A stretch of DNA of 64,000 nt, taken from contig NZ_LGXZ01000001.1 of the NCBI RefSeq assembly GCF_001238295.1, positions 496,001 to 560,000 on the forward strand, in the 5' to 3' direction. The DNA comes from Ruegeria sp. 6PALISEP08 (GTDB lineage Bacteria; Pseudomonadota; Alphaproteobacteria; Rhodobacterales; Rhodobacteraceae). Under the pieces are notes generated by a model. It made no database searches, was not told the origin of the DNA, and worked only from the letters and a program-made list of their open reading frames with translations. A program made the translations under genes and the position numbers. Shown here piece by piece: positions 36,380 through 45,551 of the stretch (positions within the stretch are counted from its first letter, which is position 1; each line of letters starts with the position of its first letter).

Positions 36380-36991
36380 TTAATCACTACTATTCTTCGA
36401 AAGCTCTGTCTCGACATTCGTTAGACTGTTCTTGCCAAAAAACATTTCAGACCCAACTAAAAGGCTGGGAACACCGAACACCCCGCGCCGAACATTGGCC
36501 TTGGTTTGTGCCTTCAAGTCTTGTTTGACTTCAGGATTGGTCATGGCCTCACGGATTTTGCGAGCGGGCAATTCGTTTTCCTGCAAAATGTCGATAAGCA
36601 CGGCCATTTCGTCAGCCTTTTGCCCATGCACCCAAATAGCATCAAAAACAGCATTTATATATTTGGTTTCCCATGATTTTCCTCGCGCAAAATGTGCGCC
36701 ACGCATCGCAAATTTCGTGTTTATCGGGAAATGTGGGCTCATATGAAAACTCAACCCGCGCCGCCGCGCGAAACGGTGTAGGTCATGAGTCAAATAGGCC
36801 GTTTTCTGGCGGTTCTCTGAGAAGGCTTGAAAAGGGCTTTGGTTGTGGGTCGCCTTGAAAACGATAGGTAGAAGAACAGGAACAAAGGTGATCTGAACAT
36901 CGTGCCGCGCCGCAAGATCGGGCAGCATTTTGAACGCCAGAAAAGCGTTTGGGCTGCAAAAGTCATAAACAAAATCGATATTTTGCGTCAT
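36380..36991 (-). CDS. 2-hydroxychromene-2-carboxylate isomerase/DsbA-like protein
   Basis: This 203-aa protein has a thioredoxin-like fold with a helical insertion, as in kappa-class GSTs and HCCA isomerase. It begins with IDFVYDFCSPNAFLAFK, where the Ser-Pro pair is typical of HCCA isomerase, and ends with RGVFGVPSLLVGSEMFFG. There is no CxxC motif and no signal peptide, so it is cytosolic and not an oxidase. It probably acts with glutathione on an aromatic or xenobiotic compound; the specific reaction is unknown. Confidence 0.8.
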   Translation of the reverse strand: MTQNIDFVYDFCSPNAFLAFKMLPDLAARHDVQITFVPVLLPIVFKATHNQSPFQAFSENRQKTAYLTHDLHRFARRRGLSFHMSPHFPINTKFAMRGAHFARGKSWETKYINAVFDAIWVHGQKADEMAVLIDILQENELPARKIREAMTNPEVKQDLKAQTKANVRRGVFGVPSLLVGSEMFFGKNSLTNVETELSKNSSD

Positions 36992-37185
36992 GTTTTACCT
37001 TTCCGGTTGTCTGGAGTGATCGTCCCAAAACACACCCTGCGAATCTGGGTTAACACAGTCTAACATTTCAACGTGTGGCAGGCTTGCTTCGTCTGAGACG
37101 AAACCAGTTTTGGCGTAAGATATCACTGTTAATTCAACTCTCAAGCCGACACACTCAGCACGGACAACCGGATGGAAAAGGTCTA

Positions 37186-38418
37186 ATGCCGCAACAAGAA
37201 TTGATGTTTGATCAGGCGCGTTTGGATCGGATTCGGATCTGGATGGACCGCTATGTTGAGCAACGGAAATACGCAGGTTCGTCTTTTCTGCTGCGCCAAA
37301 ACGGGTCCGAGGTCTTTTTTCACAAAAGCGGCCTGCGCAATCTGGAAAGCAACCTGCCATTTCAACGCGACACGCTGGTCCGCATCTATTCCATGACCAA
37401 GCCGATCACGTCGGTTGCCTTGATGATGCTGGCTGAACGCGGATTGTTCCATCTGGATGCTCCGTTATCGGAATTCCTGCCTGAATTCAAACACATGCGC
37501 GCGCTTGTTCCAACGGCCGAAGCCTTGGATCAGACGGAACACGCGCCGTCGCCAACCTTGCATCAGGTGCTGACACATACCAGCGGTTTCAGCTATCCCT
37601 TCAACCCCGGAACTCTGCCCGAAGCCATGGATGAGCAAGATCTTATGTTCAAGCCTGATCGAGGGCTTCTGGAAGATCGCGTGCGAGACCTGTCAAAGTT
37701 ACCATTGGCCTTTCAACCGGGGACGCGTTGGGAGTATTCGGTTGGCACAGATGTTCTGGGGCGCGTGATAGAAGTAGTATCAGGTCAGACGCTGAAGCAG
37801 TTCTTTCAGCAGCACATTTTTGAACCGCTGGATATGCGCGATACCGGCTTTTCAGTGCCATCTGGGGCAGGGGACCGATTTGCGTCGCTCTACACACCTC
37901 TGGCGGGAGATGCCATGGCGCTCAATTCGGTTGATCAGGGGGGTGACAGCCTGCGATTGGTCGACAGCTATAGAGGGTCGCCATTCATTCGCACAACGAC
38001 CTTTTCGGGTGGCGGCGGGCTGATTTCAACACTTGATGACTACGCCAAGTTTGCAGACATGCTGCGCAATCGCGGCACTGCGAACGGGCACCGCTTGTTG
38101 GGTCCTAAGACCGTAGAGTTTATGATGCGCAATCACTTACCGGGCGATATCGCATCAATGGGCCCCAAGAGTTTTGCGGAACAACCGATGGAGGGCATGG
38201 GCTTTGGCCTCGCAGGATCGGTTGTTTTGAACCCCGGACGGGTGCGGGTGCCCGGTTCGATAGGGGATTTCAGTTGGGGCGGCATGGCCTCGACCTACTT
38301 CTGGGTCGACTGGCAAAACGATCTGACGGCCGTGTTTTTCACTCAATTATCGCCGTCAAGTTCCTACCCATCTCGGGCCGAGCTAAAGGCGTTGGTTCAC
38401 GCTGCCATGATTGAATGA
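37186..38418 (+). CDS. Serine hydrolase of the beta-lactamase (class C/esterase) family
   Basis: This 410-aa protein has the penicillin-binding-protein-like fold: SxxK as SMTK near residue 70, YSV as the Tyr motif near 185, and a third conserved box near SFSGGGG/ISTLDDY. HTSGFSYPF is a familiar segment of EstB-like esterases. No signal peptide is seen from ATG 37186 (ribosome site GGAAAAGG), so a cytosolic esterase is more likely than a beta-lactamase. It is followed by a thioesterase gene on the same strand. Confidence 0.87.
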   Translation: MPQQELMFDQARLDRIRIWMDRYVEQRKYAGSSFLLRQNGSEVFFHKSGLRNLESNLPFQRDTLVRIYSMTKPITSVALMMLAERGLFHLDAPLSEFLPEFKHMRALVPTAEALDQTEHAPSPTLHQVLTHTSGFSYPFNPGTLPEAMDEQDLMFKPDRGLLEDRVRDLSKLPLAFQPGTRWEYSVGTDVLGRVIEVVSGQTLKQFFQQHIFEPLDMRDTGFSVPSGAGDRFASLYTPLAGDAMALNSVDQGGDSLRLVDSYRGSPFIRTTTFSGGGGLISTLDDYAKFADMLRNRGTANGHRLLGPKTVEFMMRNHLPGDIASMGPKSFAEQPMEGMGFGLAGSVVLNPGRVRVPGSIGDFSWGGMASTYFWVDWQNDLTAVFFTQLSPSSSYPSRAELKALVHAAMIE

Positions 38419-38470
38419 TCGCAACCGGACTGATACCCGGGGGTCGAGTAACTGACTGTGCGAGCACAAC

Positions 38471-39340
38471 ATGACCGAAGCGGAACGTATCTTACTGGAT
38501 CTTCTGGATATTGAACGGCTTGAAGTCGATTTGTTCCGTGGAACGGGGTCCGGCGGTGAAACGCCAACGCGCATTTTCGGTGGGCAGGTCATCGCGCAGG
38601 CTTTGGCCGCGGCGTACCGGACTGTGGAAGACCGTCTGTGCCATTCGCTCCATGCTTATTTCATTCGACCTGGTGATCCTGAACAACCTGTTATTTATCA
38701 AGTTGATAGAGCGCGAGATGGAGGTTCCTTCACAACCCGCCGCGTCGTTGCCATTCAGCACGGCAAGCAGATCCTGAACATGTCTGCGTCGTTCCACGTT
38801 CAGGATGAAGGTTGGGATCATCAGCACCCGATGCCACCCGTAAACGCGCCCGAGAACTATCCGTCCCGTTCCGAATTGCGGCAGTCCTATGTTGACCGAG
38901 TGCCCGAGCACCTGCGCGGCGAGTTGTTGCGCGAAAGACCAATAGAAGTACGCGAAGTGGACCATTTAGACCCATTTACTCCTAAAGTTTCTGATGACCG
39001 GAACCAGACCTGGTTTCGTATGGCCGCTGCGGCCTCCGCCGATGCGAGAACACAGCATCTTTTATTGGCCTATGCGTCCGACATGAACCTCATGTCCTCA
39101 GGCTTGCGACCACACGGCCTGAGTTGGTTTACCGGAGAGTTCAATGGCGCAAGCCTCGATCATGCGCTTTGGTTTCATGCGCCCGTCCAGTTTCAGAATT
39201 GGCATCTGTATGTGATGGATTCACCTTGGACGGGGCAGGGGCGCAGCTTCAATCGCGGCTCCATCTATTCTGAAGATGGCACTTTGATTGCCTCTGTGGC
39301 TCAGGAAGGGTTAATGCGTAAGGTTCAGAAGATTCGTTAA
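38471..39340 (+). CDS. tesB: Acyl-CoA thioesterase II
   Basis: This 289-aa protein is a double-hotdog acyl-CoA thioesterase. It has RIFGGQVIAQALAAAY near residue 35, HSLHAYFIRPGDP, and a C-terminal SLDHALWFHAP (catalytic Asp) with GRSFNRGSIYSEDGTLIAS. It hydrolyses medium- and long-chain acyl-CoAs. Its stop overlaps by four bases the stop of the convergent SDR gene, so transcription runs into it. Confidence 0.92.
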   Translation: MTEAERILLDLLDIERLEVDLFRGTGSGGETPTRIFGGQVIAQALAAAYRTVEDRLCHSLHAYFIRPGDPEQPVIYQVDRARDGGSFTTRRVVAIQHGKQILNMSASFHVQDEGWDHQHPMPPVNAPENYPSRSELRQSYVDRVPEHLRGELLRERPIEVREVDHLDPFTPKVSDDRNQTWFRMAAAASADARTQHLLLAYASDMNLMSSGLRPHGLSWFTGEFNGASLDHALWFHAPVQFQNWHLYVMDSPWTGQGRSFNRGSIYSEDGTLIASVAQEGLMRKVQKIR

Positions 39341-40104
39341 GAGATACTGTTAAACTTTTGATTTAACTTGCTCATTCCAGATAGCCACCTGTCATAATTC
39401 GCTGATTTATGCTGCATGTAGTCCAAAACTTGCGGATGCGGCAGAACCAGAAACTGTTCGGCGTTTATAGCTTCTATACAAGCCTCGGCGACATCACTGG
39501 GGTCAAGCATTCCGTCAATCGATGCTACTGACACTTCGTGTCCTTCGGTCATTTTTGACCGGACACCTTGTGGGCACAAAACCGAGACCCGTATCCCGTG
39601 CGATCCGTATGTTAACGCAAGCCATTCTGCGAAGCCAACGGCGGCGTGTTTGCTTACAGCATACGGAGCTGCACCTGGTTGGTTCAGCAAACCGGCGGCT
39701 GACGCGGTCGTCAAAATGTATCCGCCGCCGCGCGCAATCATGCGTGGAACCATATGCCGCGCTGTCCAAATATGCGACATCACATTGATTTTCCAAATCC
39801 GTTCCCAGTCTTCATCCGGTACGTCGAAACCGCCAAGCGTCAGAATTCCGGCATTTGCGCAAAACAAATCAATTGGGCCGACAGTGTCTTCTGAAAAGTC
39901 GATCAGTGCTTTGATTTGATCTTCGTCGGCCACGTCGCAGGGAAACGCATGGCCACCGATTTGATCCGCCAAAGTATGCGCGCCGGCATCGTCGATATCT
40001 GAACACACGACCTGTGCACCTTCATGGGCAAAGCGTTCTGCCATTCCTCGACCAATGCCGTGCGCGGCACCAGTTACGACAACAGTTTTGTTTTTTAAGT
40101 CCAT
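39337..40104 (-). CDS. Short-chain dehydrogenase/reductase
   Basis: This 255-aa classical SDR has TGAAHGIG at residues 12-19, CANAGIL near 85, catalytic Ser in TTASAAG, and YAVSK (Tyr, Lys) near 150. The C-terminus lacks the usual GGW-type ending and instead has HPQVLDYMQHKSANYDRWLSG, a tail seen in SDRs of fatty-acid or steroid-like metabolism. It is convergent with tesB, and its start faces the IS30 remnant region. Confidence 0.88.
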   Translation of the reverse strand: MDLKNKTVVVTGAAHGIGRGMAERFAHEGAQVVCSDIDDAGAHTLADQIGGHAFPCDVADEDQIKALIDFSEDTVGPIDLFCANAGILTLGGFDVPDEDWERIWKINVMSHIWTARHMVPRMIARGGGYILTTASAAGLLNQPGAAPYAVSKHAAVGFAEWLALTYGSHGIRVSVLCPQGVRSKMTEGHEVSVASIDGMLDPSDVAEACIEAINAEQFLVLPHPQVLDYMQHKSANYDRWLSGMSKLNQKFNSIS

Positions 40105-40279
40105 TTACGTTCCAGGGCGCTCAGCTTGAGTGCAGGAACAATGTCTGCTTGCATGAAGTTTATCAAGTTTGCCAGACTTTACCATAATACCAATTATCCG
40201 TTACATCCGGTTGCAGCTGCAATGTTAGAATGTCTCACATTAGCAAAGTAGAAATGGCACACTTCCCTGTCGAGCAGGC

Positions 40280-40410
40280 AGGATCGGAGCGGACAGCTGG
40301 TTCTGTGACCCGCAGGCTCCCTGGCAGAAAGGCACCGTCGACAACACAAACAACAGGCTGAGAAAGTACCTGCCTCGCGCCACCGAACCGTCGCTCATTG
40401 TACTCGAACC
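40280..40410 (+). pseudogene. IS30-family transposase remnant
   Basis: Translated in the frame of base 40283, the region reads ADSWFCDPQAPWQKGTVDN, then TNNRLRKYLPRATEPS and LIVLE. This matches the C-terminal catalytic part of IS30-family transposases (FCDP...PWQKGT.EN..NRLR.YLPR). Everything N-terminal is missing and the frame is unrelated to the transposase after about 40410, nine bases before the phoB stop. No inverted repeats are visible. It is a decayed fragment that explains much of the otherwise empty 315-bp gap. Confidence 0.8.
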
Positions 40411-40418
40411 AATGCCGC

Positions 40419-41108
40419 TCAGCCCAAAGCATACCCTGCGCCGCGTACGGTACGCACAGGATCTTCACCACCATGTTGTGTCAGCGCTTTGCGCAGCCGC
40501 CCGATGTGAACATCAACCGTTCGGGTATCCACATAGATGTCGCGGCCCCAGACACGGTCCAGCAACTGCTCGCGGCTCCAGACCCTGCCCGGCTTTTCCA
40601 TGAAAGTGCTGAGCAGCCGGAATTCGGTTGGGCCCAGTTTCAGAGGTTTGCTGTCGCGACTGACTTTATGGGTCTCAGAGTCCAGAACGATGTCGTCAAA
40701 CTCCAGCCGAATGCCAACCGTTGCCGGACGAACCCGGCGCAGCTGAGTGCGGACACGTGCCATCAATTCGACAACGGAATATGGTTTGACCACGTAATCG
40801 TCCGCACCCGTTTCCAGGCCACGCACCTTGTCGACTTCTTCGGTGCGCGCCGACAGCATGATGATCGGAATCGAACGTGTCTCGGGCCGGCTTTTTAGGC
40901 GACGGCAAACTTCGATGCCGCTGAGATTAGGCATCATCCAATCCAGCACGATGATATCCGGGCAATCTTCATCCACCAGCAACATGGCCTCGTCGCCGCT
41001 TGCGGCCTTGGACACGCGAAAACCTTCTGCTTCAAGGTTGTACGCCAGGACTTCACGCTGTGCCAGCTCGTCCTCGACCACCAGAACCGTGGGTTGTTCT
41101 GCGGACAT
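40419..41108 (-). CDS. phoB: Phosphate regulon response regulator PhoB
   Basis: This 229-aa OmpR-family regulator activates the Pho regulon under phosphate starvation. The receiver domain has the phospho-Asp in VLDWMMPN near residue 55 and Lys in KPYSVVELM. The C-terminal winged helix has GPTEFRLLSTFMEKPGRVWSREQLLDRVWG. It is the last gene of the pst-pho unit, 12 bp after phoU, with GGAGAC as the ribosome site. A Pho box sits before pstS upstream. Confidence 0.95.
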   Translation of the reverse strand: MSAEQPTVLVVEDELAQREVLAYNLEAEGFRVSKAASGDEAMLLVDEDCPDIIVLDWMMPNLSGIEVCRRLKSRPETRSIPIIMLSARTEEVDKVRGLETGADDYVVKPYSVVELMARVRTQLRRVRPATVGIRLEFDDIVLDSETHKVSRDSKPLKLGPTEFRLLSTFMEKPGRVWSREQLLDRVWGRDIYVDTRTVDVHIGRLRKALTQHGGEDPVRTVRGAGYALG

Positions 41109-41120
41109 CTTGATTGTCTC

Positions 41121-41831
41121 CTACAAGGTTTGCGAGGTGGTGTCAGCCTTCGGGCGCGCCTCGGCCGGACGTTCGCCGGTGACCAGATAAACCACCTGCT
41201 CGGCAATAGAGGTCACGTGATCGCCCATGCGTTCGATGTTCTTGGCAATGAAATGCAGGTGCATACATGATGAGATGTTACGCGGGTCTTCAGCCATGTA
41301 GGTCAGGAACTCGCGAAACAGACCATTGTACATCTGGTCGACATCTTCATCGCGATTAATGACATCGGTGGCCAGCTCCGCATCACGTTGAATATAGGCA
41401 TCCAACGCGTCGCGCAGCATCCGTTCGACCTCGCGCGCCATGCGGCGCAGCGCTGCGGCACTACCGTTGATCTCTCCGGCATCAACCAACACCGTAGTGC
41501 GCTTTGCGATGTTCTTGGCATAGTCTCCGATCCGCTCAAGATTGCTTGAGACTTTCAGCACAGAAAGCACCAATCTCAGATCGCTGGCTGTGGGTGCACG
41601 CAACGCGATCAAGCGGGCCGTTTCCTCGTCGATGATATCTTCCAACGCATCGATGGCTTTGTCGCCCTGCCGCACTTGCTGCGCCAATTCCGCGTCGCGG
41701 GTTTCCAGCGAGCGCGCCGCGCTCATGATAGCGGCCTCGACCAGACCGCCCATCTTCATGATATGCGCTTGGATCGCTTCGAGATCGCGGTCGAAAACGG
41801 ATGCAATATGTTGTTCGGTCAAATCGGACAT
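41121..41831 (-). CDS. phoU: Phosphate signalling protein PhoU
   Basis: This 236-aa cytosolic protein is made of two three-helix PhoU repeats and links the Pst transporter to PhoR. Signature acidic stretches are LEDIIDEETARLIALR and MNRDEDVDQMYNGLFRE-like around residue 160, with ERIGDYAKNIAKR and ERMGDHVTSIAEQ in the two repeats. It lies between pstB and phoB as in most proteobacteria. Length is normal. Confidence 0.95.
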   Translation of the reverse strand: MSDLTEQHIASVFDRDLEAIQAHIMKMGGLVEAAIMSAARSLETRDAELAQQVRQGDKAIDALEDIIDEETARLIALRAPTASDLRLVLSVLKVSSNLERIGDYAKNIAKRTTVLVDAGEINGSAAALRRMAREVERMLRDALDAYIQRDAELATDVINRDEDVDQMYNGLFREFLTYMAEDPRNISSCMHLHFIAKNIERMGDHVTSIAEQVVYLVTGERPAEARPKADTTSQTL

Positions 41832-41847
41832 TTGTGAATACCTGTGT

Positions 41848-42645
41848 TCAGCCGATGCGGCCGGTGATGTAGCTTTCCGTGCGCGGATCTACGGGGTTGG
41901 TGAAGATCTGGCCAGTCTCTCCGAACTCGACCAGATTGCCGAGATGGAAGAAGGCGGTTTTCTGACTGACACGCGCTGCCTGTTGCATCGAGTGGGTCAC
42001 GATCACTACCGAATAGTTTGCTCGCAGTTCGTCGATCAGTTCTTCAACCTGCGCGGTCGCGATCGGGTCCAATGCCGAGCACGGCTCGTCCATCAACAGA
42101 ACCTCAGGTTCAGTCGCAACGGCACGGGCAATACAAAGGCGTTGCTGCTGACCACCAGAAAGGCCGGTCCCGGGTGCGTACAGGCGATCCTTAACCTCAT
42201 CCCAGATGGCGCCACGACGCAGGGATTTTTCAACGATACCATCCAGATCGGCTTTGTTTTTCGCTAAACCGTGAATGCGCGGTCCATAGGCCACGTTGTC
42301 ATAGATCGACTTGGGGAATGGGTTGGGCTTTTGGAACACCATGCCCACCTTGGCGCGCAACTGAACCGGGTCAACGCGCTTGTCATAGATGTCTTCGCCA
42401 TCCAGCAGGATATCGCCTTCAACCCGGCAGATGTCGATCGTGTCGTTCATCCGGTTCAGGCACCGCAAAAACGTGGATTTGCCGCAGCCCGACGGGCCGA
42501 TAAAGGCGGTTACGGTCTTGTCTTCGATCGCTACATCCACGTCCTTGATGGCATGGGTGTCACCGTAATAGACCTGAACCTTTTTGGCGTTGATCTTGAT
42601 ATCTTTGGAGTCCACGGCTCTCTCCACTCGTGTCATGTCGTTCAT
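41848..42645 (-). CDS. pstB: Phosphate ABC transporter ATPase PstB
   Basis: This 265-aa ATPase powers phosphate import. It has Walker [10 protein letters not shown] near residue 40, Q-loop VFQKPNPFP, signature [14 protein letters not shown], Walker [14 protein letters not shown] and the H-loop in [12 protein letters not shown]. The N-terminal RTLNRMN-like segment appears as LRCLNRMND after the Walker A. It lies 12 bp after pstA and 16 bp before phoU, in the order pstSCAB-phoU-phoB. Confidence 0.97.
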   Translation of the reverse strand: MNDMTRVERAVDSKDIKINAKKVQVYYGDTHAIKDVDVAIEDKTVTAFIGPSGCGKSTFLRCLNRMNDTIDICRVEGDILLDGEDIYDKRVDPVQLRAKVGMVFQKPNPFPKSIYDNVAYGPRIHGLAKNKADLDGIVEKSLRRGAIWDEVKDRLYAPGTGLSGGQQQRLCIARAVATEPEVLLMDEPCSALDPIATAQVEELIDELRANYSVVIVTHSMQQAARVSQKTAFFHLGNLVEFGETGQIFTNPVDPRTESYITGRIG

Positions 42646-42657
42646 TGTTGCCCCCTC

Positions 42658-43989
42658 TTACCAGCGGCGTTCAAAGCGGCGGCGCAAGATGATTGCGATG
42701 ATATTCATGGTCAGCAGGAACATCAAAAGGATGATGATGCCGCCCCAGGCTTTCTCGTAGAACCCGACATCGGCGCGCGAGGCCCAAGTGTAGATCTGCG
42801 CGGGCATGGCCGAGTTCGGCTCGGTAAAGCCTGCGAGGAAGCCATCGGGATAACCGCGGGCCACGAAACCAACCATACCGATCAGCAGCAGTGGCGCGGT
42901 TTCACCCAGAGCTTGTGCCAGACCGATGATAGTACCGGTCAGGATGCCCGGCGCGGCGAGTGGCAGTACGTGATGGAACACAGCCTGCATTTTCGACGCC
43001 CCTACCCCAAGCGCCGCATCGCGGATGGACGGTGGAACCGCCTTCAGCGAGGCGCGGGTCGAAATGATGATCGTTGGCAATGTCATGAGTGTCAGGACCA
43101 GACCACCAACCAGTGGTGCAGATTGCGGCAAGTGCATGAACTGGATGAACACGGCCAGACCCAGAATACCGAAGACGATGGATGGAACCGCAGCCAGATT
43201 CGAGATGTTCACTTCAATCAGGTCGGTAAACCTGTTTTGCGGAGCGAACTCCTCGAGGTAAATCGAGGCGGCCACGCCAATCGGCAGCGACAGGCCCAGC
43301 ACCACCAGCATCATGAAGAACGAACCAACGACCGAGGCACCGATACCTGCACCGCCCGGATTGTCCACACCCGAGTCAGCGCCAGTGATGAACGGCCAGT
43401 TGAACGCTTGTTTGATGATACCGGCCTCTTCCAGAGCGTCAACCAGATCCAGGTCACTTTTCTGCAAAAAGCGGCTGTCTTGCATGGTGTCACGGGACAC
43501 GCGGCCTTTGAAATACCCATCAACACGGCTGGAGGCCGCCAGATCGAAATTGACCGGCTCACCCAGTTTGTCTGGATTGTCGGCATAGTATGTCCGGATC
43601 GTGCCGCCAACCTTACCCAGAAGACGCTCGATGGCGGCTTCGTCAAAATCGACGCTGATCCCGCTTTCTGCCAGTTCCTGATTCAACTGAGCGATGAACA
43701 GATTGGAATAGGCTTTGGTTTTGAACAACGTCCCTTCGGCCTCGTCCCGCTGAGGCTCGTTCAGGGTGAAGTCTACGCTGACAACAGTACGCTGAAAGGC
43801 CGGGATACCCTGCGACAGAATCGAGGTGAACAGAACAACCAGAAAGAACAGACCGGTTGCGATTGCGGCGATGCCATACGCGCGGAAACGTTTCTCAGCT
43901 TTGGCACGTTTCTTCGTGTGCTCGTCAGCAGCTGTGAGCGAGACCCCATGGCGACCGGTTTCGGGGCTTTGCATGCTTGCGTCGGTCAT
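42658..43989 (-). CDS. pstA: Phosphate ABC transporter permease PstA, N-terminally extended
   Basis: This 443-aa permease is about 150 residues longer than E. coli PstA. The N-terminal part has one transmembrane helix (about 35-60) and a periplasmic domain (residues 65-200), a long form usual in alphaproteobacteria. The permease core follows with helices from about 215. The coupling loop lies around IRDAALGVGASKMQAVFHHVLP. Its start overlaps the pstC stop by ATGA, so the two membrane subunits are coupled. Confidence 0.93.
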   Translation of the reverse strand: MTDASMQSPETGRHGVSLTAADEHTKKRAKAEKRFRAYGIAAIATGLFFLVVLFTSILSQGIPAFQRTVVSVDFTLNEPQRDEAEGTLFKTKAYSNLFIAQLNQELAESGISVDFDEAAIERLLGKVGGTIRTYYADNPDKLGEPVNFDLAASSRVDGYFKGRVSRDTMQDSRFLQKSDLDLVDALEEAGIIKQAFNWPFITGADSGVDNPGGAGIGASVVGSFFMMLVVLGLSLPIGVAASIYLEEFAPQNRFTDLIEVNISNLAAVPSIVFGILGLAVFIQFMHLPQSAPLVGGLVLTLMTLPTIIISTRASLKAVPPSIRDAALGVGASKMQAVFHHVLPLAAPGILTGTIIGLAQALGETAPLLLIGMVGFVARGYPDGFLAGFTEPNSAMPAQIYTWASRADVGFYEKAWGGIIILLMFLLTMNIIAIILRRRFERRW

Positions 43990-45458
43990 TCGTACTGCTC
44001 CCGGTACTTGCGCACGATATACAGGGCAAACACGTTAAGCCCCAATGTGAGAATGAAAAGTGTCATGCCAAGTGCGAAGGCAACCAGAGCCTCGGGCGAG
44101 GCAAAGTCGGCGTCACCAGTCAACTGACTGACGATCTTGGCGGTTACGGTTGTCATGGCTTCGAACGGGTTCAGGCTCAGGCGGGCTGCGGCCCCTGCCC
44201 CAAGAACCACGATCATTGTCTCACCAATGGCGCGCGATGCAGCCAGAAGGATCGCACCCACGATACCGGGTAGTGCGGCGGGCAGAACAACCTGACGGAT
44301 GGTTTCAGATTGCGTTGCGCCAAGGCCGTAAGACCCGTCGCGCATCGCCTGCGGGACCGCGTTGATAATGTCGTCAGACAGTGAGGACACGAACGGGATC
44401 AACATGATCCCCATCACCAGACCCGCCGTCATCACGGCAGTACCCGCTTTCATCCACCCCAGGCCACTGTCACCGAAGATGTCCAACAGCAGCGGGCCAA
44501 CGGTCAACAGCGCGAAGAGACCGTAAACAATGGTCGGAATCCCGGCCAAGACCTCTAGCAAAGGTTTGGCAACGGACCGCAAGCGGGGTGAGGCGTATTC
44601 ACTGAGATAGATCGCGGCAAACAATCCGATCGGCACTGCAACCAGCAGCGCAACTATCGAAATGTAAAGCGTACCCCACAGCAGCGGAATGATCCCAAGT
44701 TCGGACAAACCTCCGCGGCCCGAGAAGCTGGGTGCCCAGGTCATGCCAAAGAAGAATTCTGATGCCGGGTATAGCTTGAAGAATTCCCAGGTGTTGAAAA
44801 TTAGGGACAGGACAATGCCGACCGTTGTCAGAATGGCAATGGATGCAGCGGCCAGAAGAAGGACACCGACCCCTTTTTCGACAACGTTGCGGGCGCGGTA
44901 ATCGGCGTTGGTTTGCAACCAGCCTATCGCGGCCCCGATCAATGCGACCACCAGAACGGCAACGGACATCATGGTATAGCCGGTTGAGCTCATGGCCCGA
45001 TAACTCTGAGCCGCGCGCAGAACCGGCTGAGTGATGTCTGACGTCACCACCTGCCCTGCATCCTTCAGGCGCTGGGTCACGTCGACGACGTCTACTTGCG
45101 CATCACTGGCGGCACTCTCGGTCAGATTTCCCTGAGCGACCGCGTTGTCCAGACCGAAGGCGGTGCGGCGCACCTCGGCCATAACCAGACTGCGGGAAGA
45201 GCCTTCCTTGATGGCCGATTCCGGGATCATGCCCGAGACTTGCGAGTTGACAAAGAACGGCTGTGCCAAAAGCCAGACAATCAAGAGACCAACGGCTGGG
45301 ACAAGTGTCTTCAGTGTAACGTTTGCACCATAAAATGATGGCAACGAATGCAGGTTCCGACTGTCACCGCCGGCGCTTTGCAGGGCGCGCGCTCGTCCAA
45401 GAACATAGCCGACAGCTGCGATCGCAGACACGATCAGAATGAGCCAAAGTATCGGCAT
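43986..45458 (-). CDS. pstC: Phosphate ABC transporter permease PstC, N-terminally extended
   Basis: This 490-aa permease exceeds the usual 310-320 residues by an N-terminal region with an extra helix at 1-25, another at about 55-70, and a periplasmic segment around 75-155. The core has PIGLFAAIYLSEYASP near residue 285 and the coupling loop RDGSYGLGATQSETIRQVVLP near 385. It follows pstS after 93 bp that include a hairpin, and overlaps pstA. The extension is shared with PstA, so both chains probably pair outside the membrane. Confidence 0.93.
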   Translation of the reverse strand: MPILWLILIVSAIAAVGYVLGRARALQSAGGDSRNLHSLPSFYGANVTLKTLVPAVGLLIVWLLAQPFFVNSQVSGMIPESAIKEGSSRSLVMAEVRRTAFGLDNAVAQGNLTESAASDAQVDVVDVTQRLKDAGQVVTSDITQPVLRAAQSYRAMSSTGYTMMSVAVLVVALIGAAIGWLQTNADYRARNVVEKGVGVLLLAAASIAILTTVGIVLSLIFNTWEFFKLYPASEFFFGMTWAPSFSGRGGLSELGIIPLLWGTLYISIVALLVAVPIGLFAAIYLSEYASPRLRSVAKPLLEVLAGIPTIVYGLFALLTVGPLLLDIFGDSGLGWMKAGTAVMTAGLVMGIMLIPFVSSLSDDIINAVPQAMRDGSYGLGATQSETIRQVVLPAALPGIVGAILLAASRAIGETMIVVLGAGAAARLSLNPFEAMTTVTAKIVSQLTGDADFASPEALVAFALGMTLFILTLGLNVFALYIVRKYREQYE

Positions 45459-45505
45459 GACACCCCCGTTTGCTCTCGATTGCGAATAGAATAAGAGACG
45501 ATGAA

Positions 45506-45527
45506 GGGGCGACTGAACCGTCGCCCC
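45506..45527 (-). terminator. Attenuator hairpin between pstS and pstC
   Basis: GGGGCGAC/GTCGCCCC forms an 8-bp stem with a 6-base loop. There is no T-run on the minus strand. It likely reduces read-through or protects the pstS message, giving more binding protein than permease. Confidence 0.65.
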
Positions 45528-45551
45528 TGATGCATTCCACCAGCGTCAGGC

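Noticed and set aside
40235..40474. 79-aa minus ORF downstream of phoB
   Set aside because: It is antisense to the IS30 transposase remnant, whose plus-strand reading has recognisable family motifs.
42271..44127. 618-aa plus-strand ORF opposite pstA/pstB
   Set aside because: It is antisense to well-supported pst genes with intact family motifs. The translated product is rich in His, Asp and Gln in a pattern typical of a shadow frame, and it has no ribosome site.
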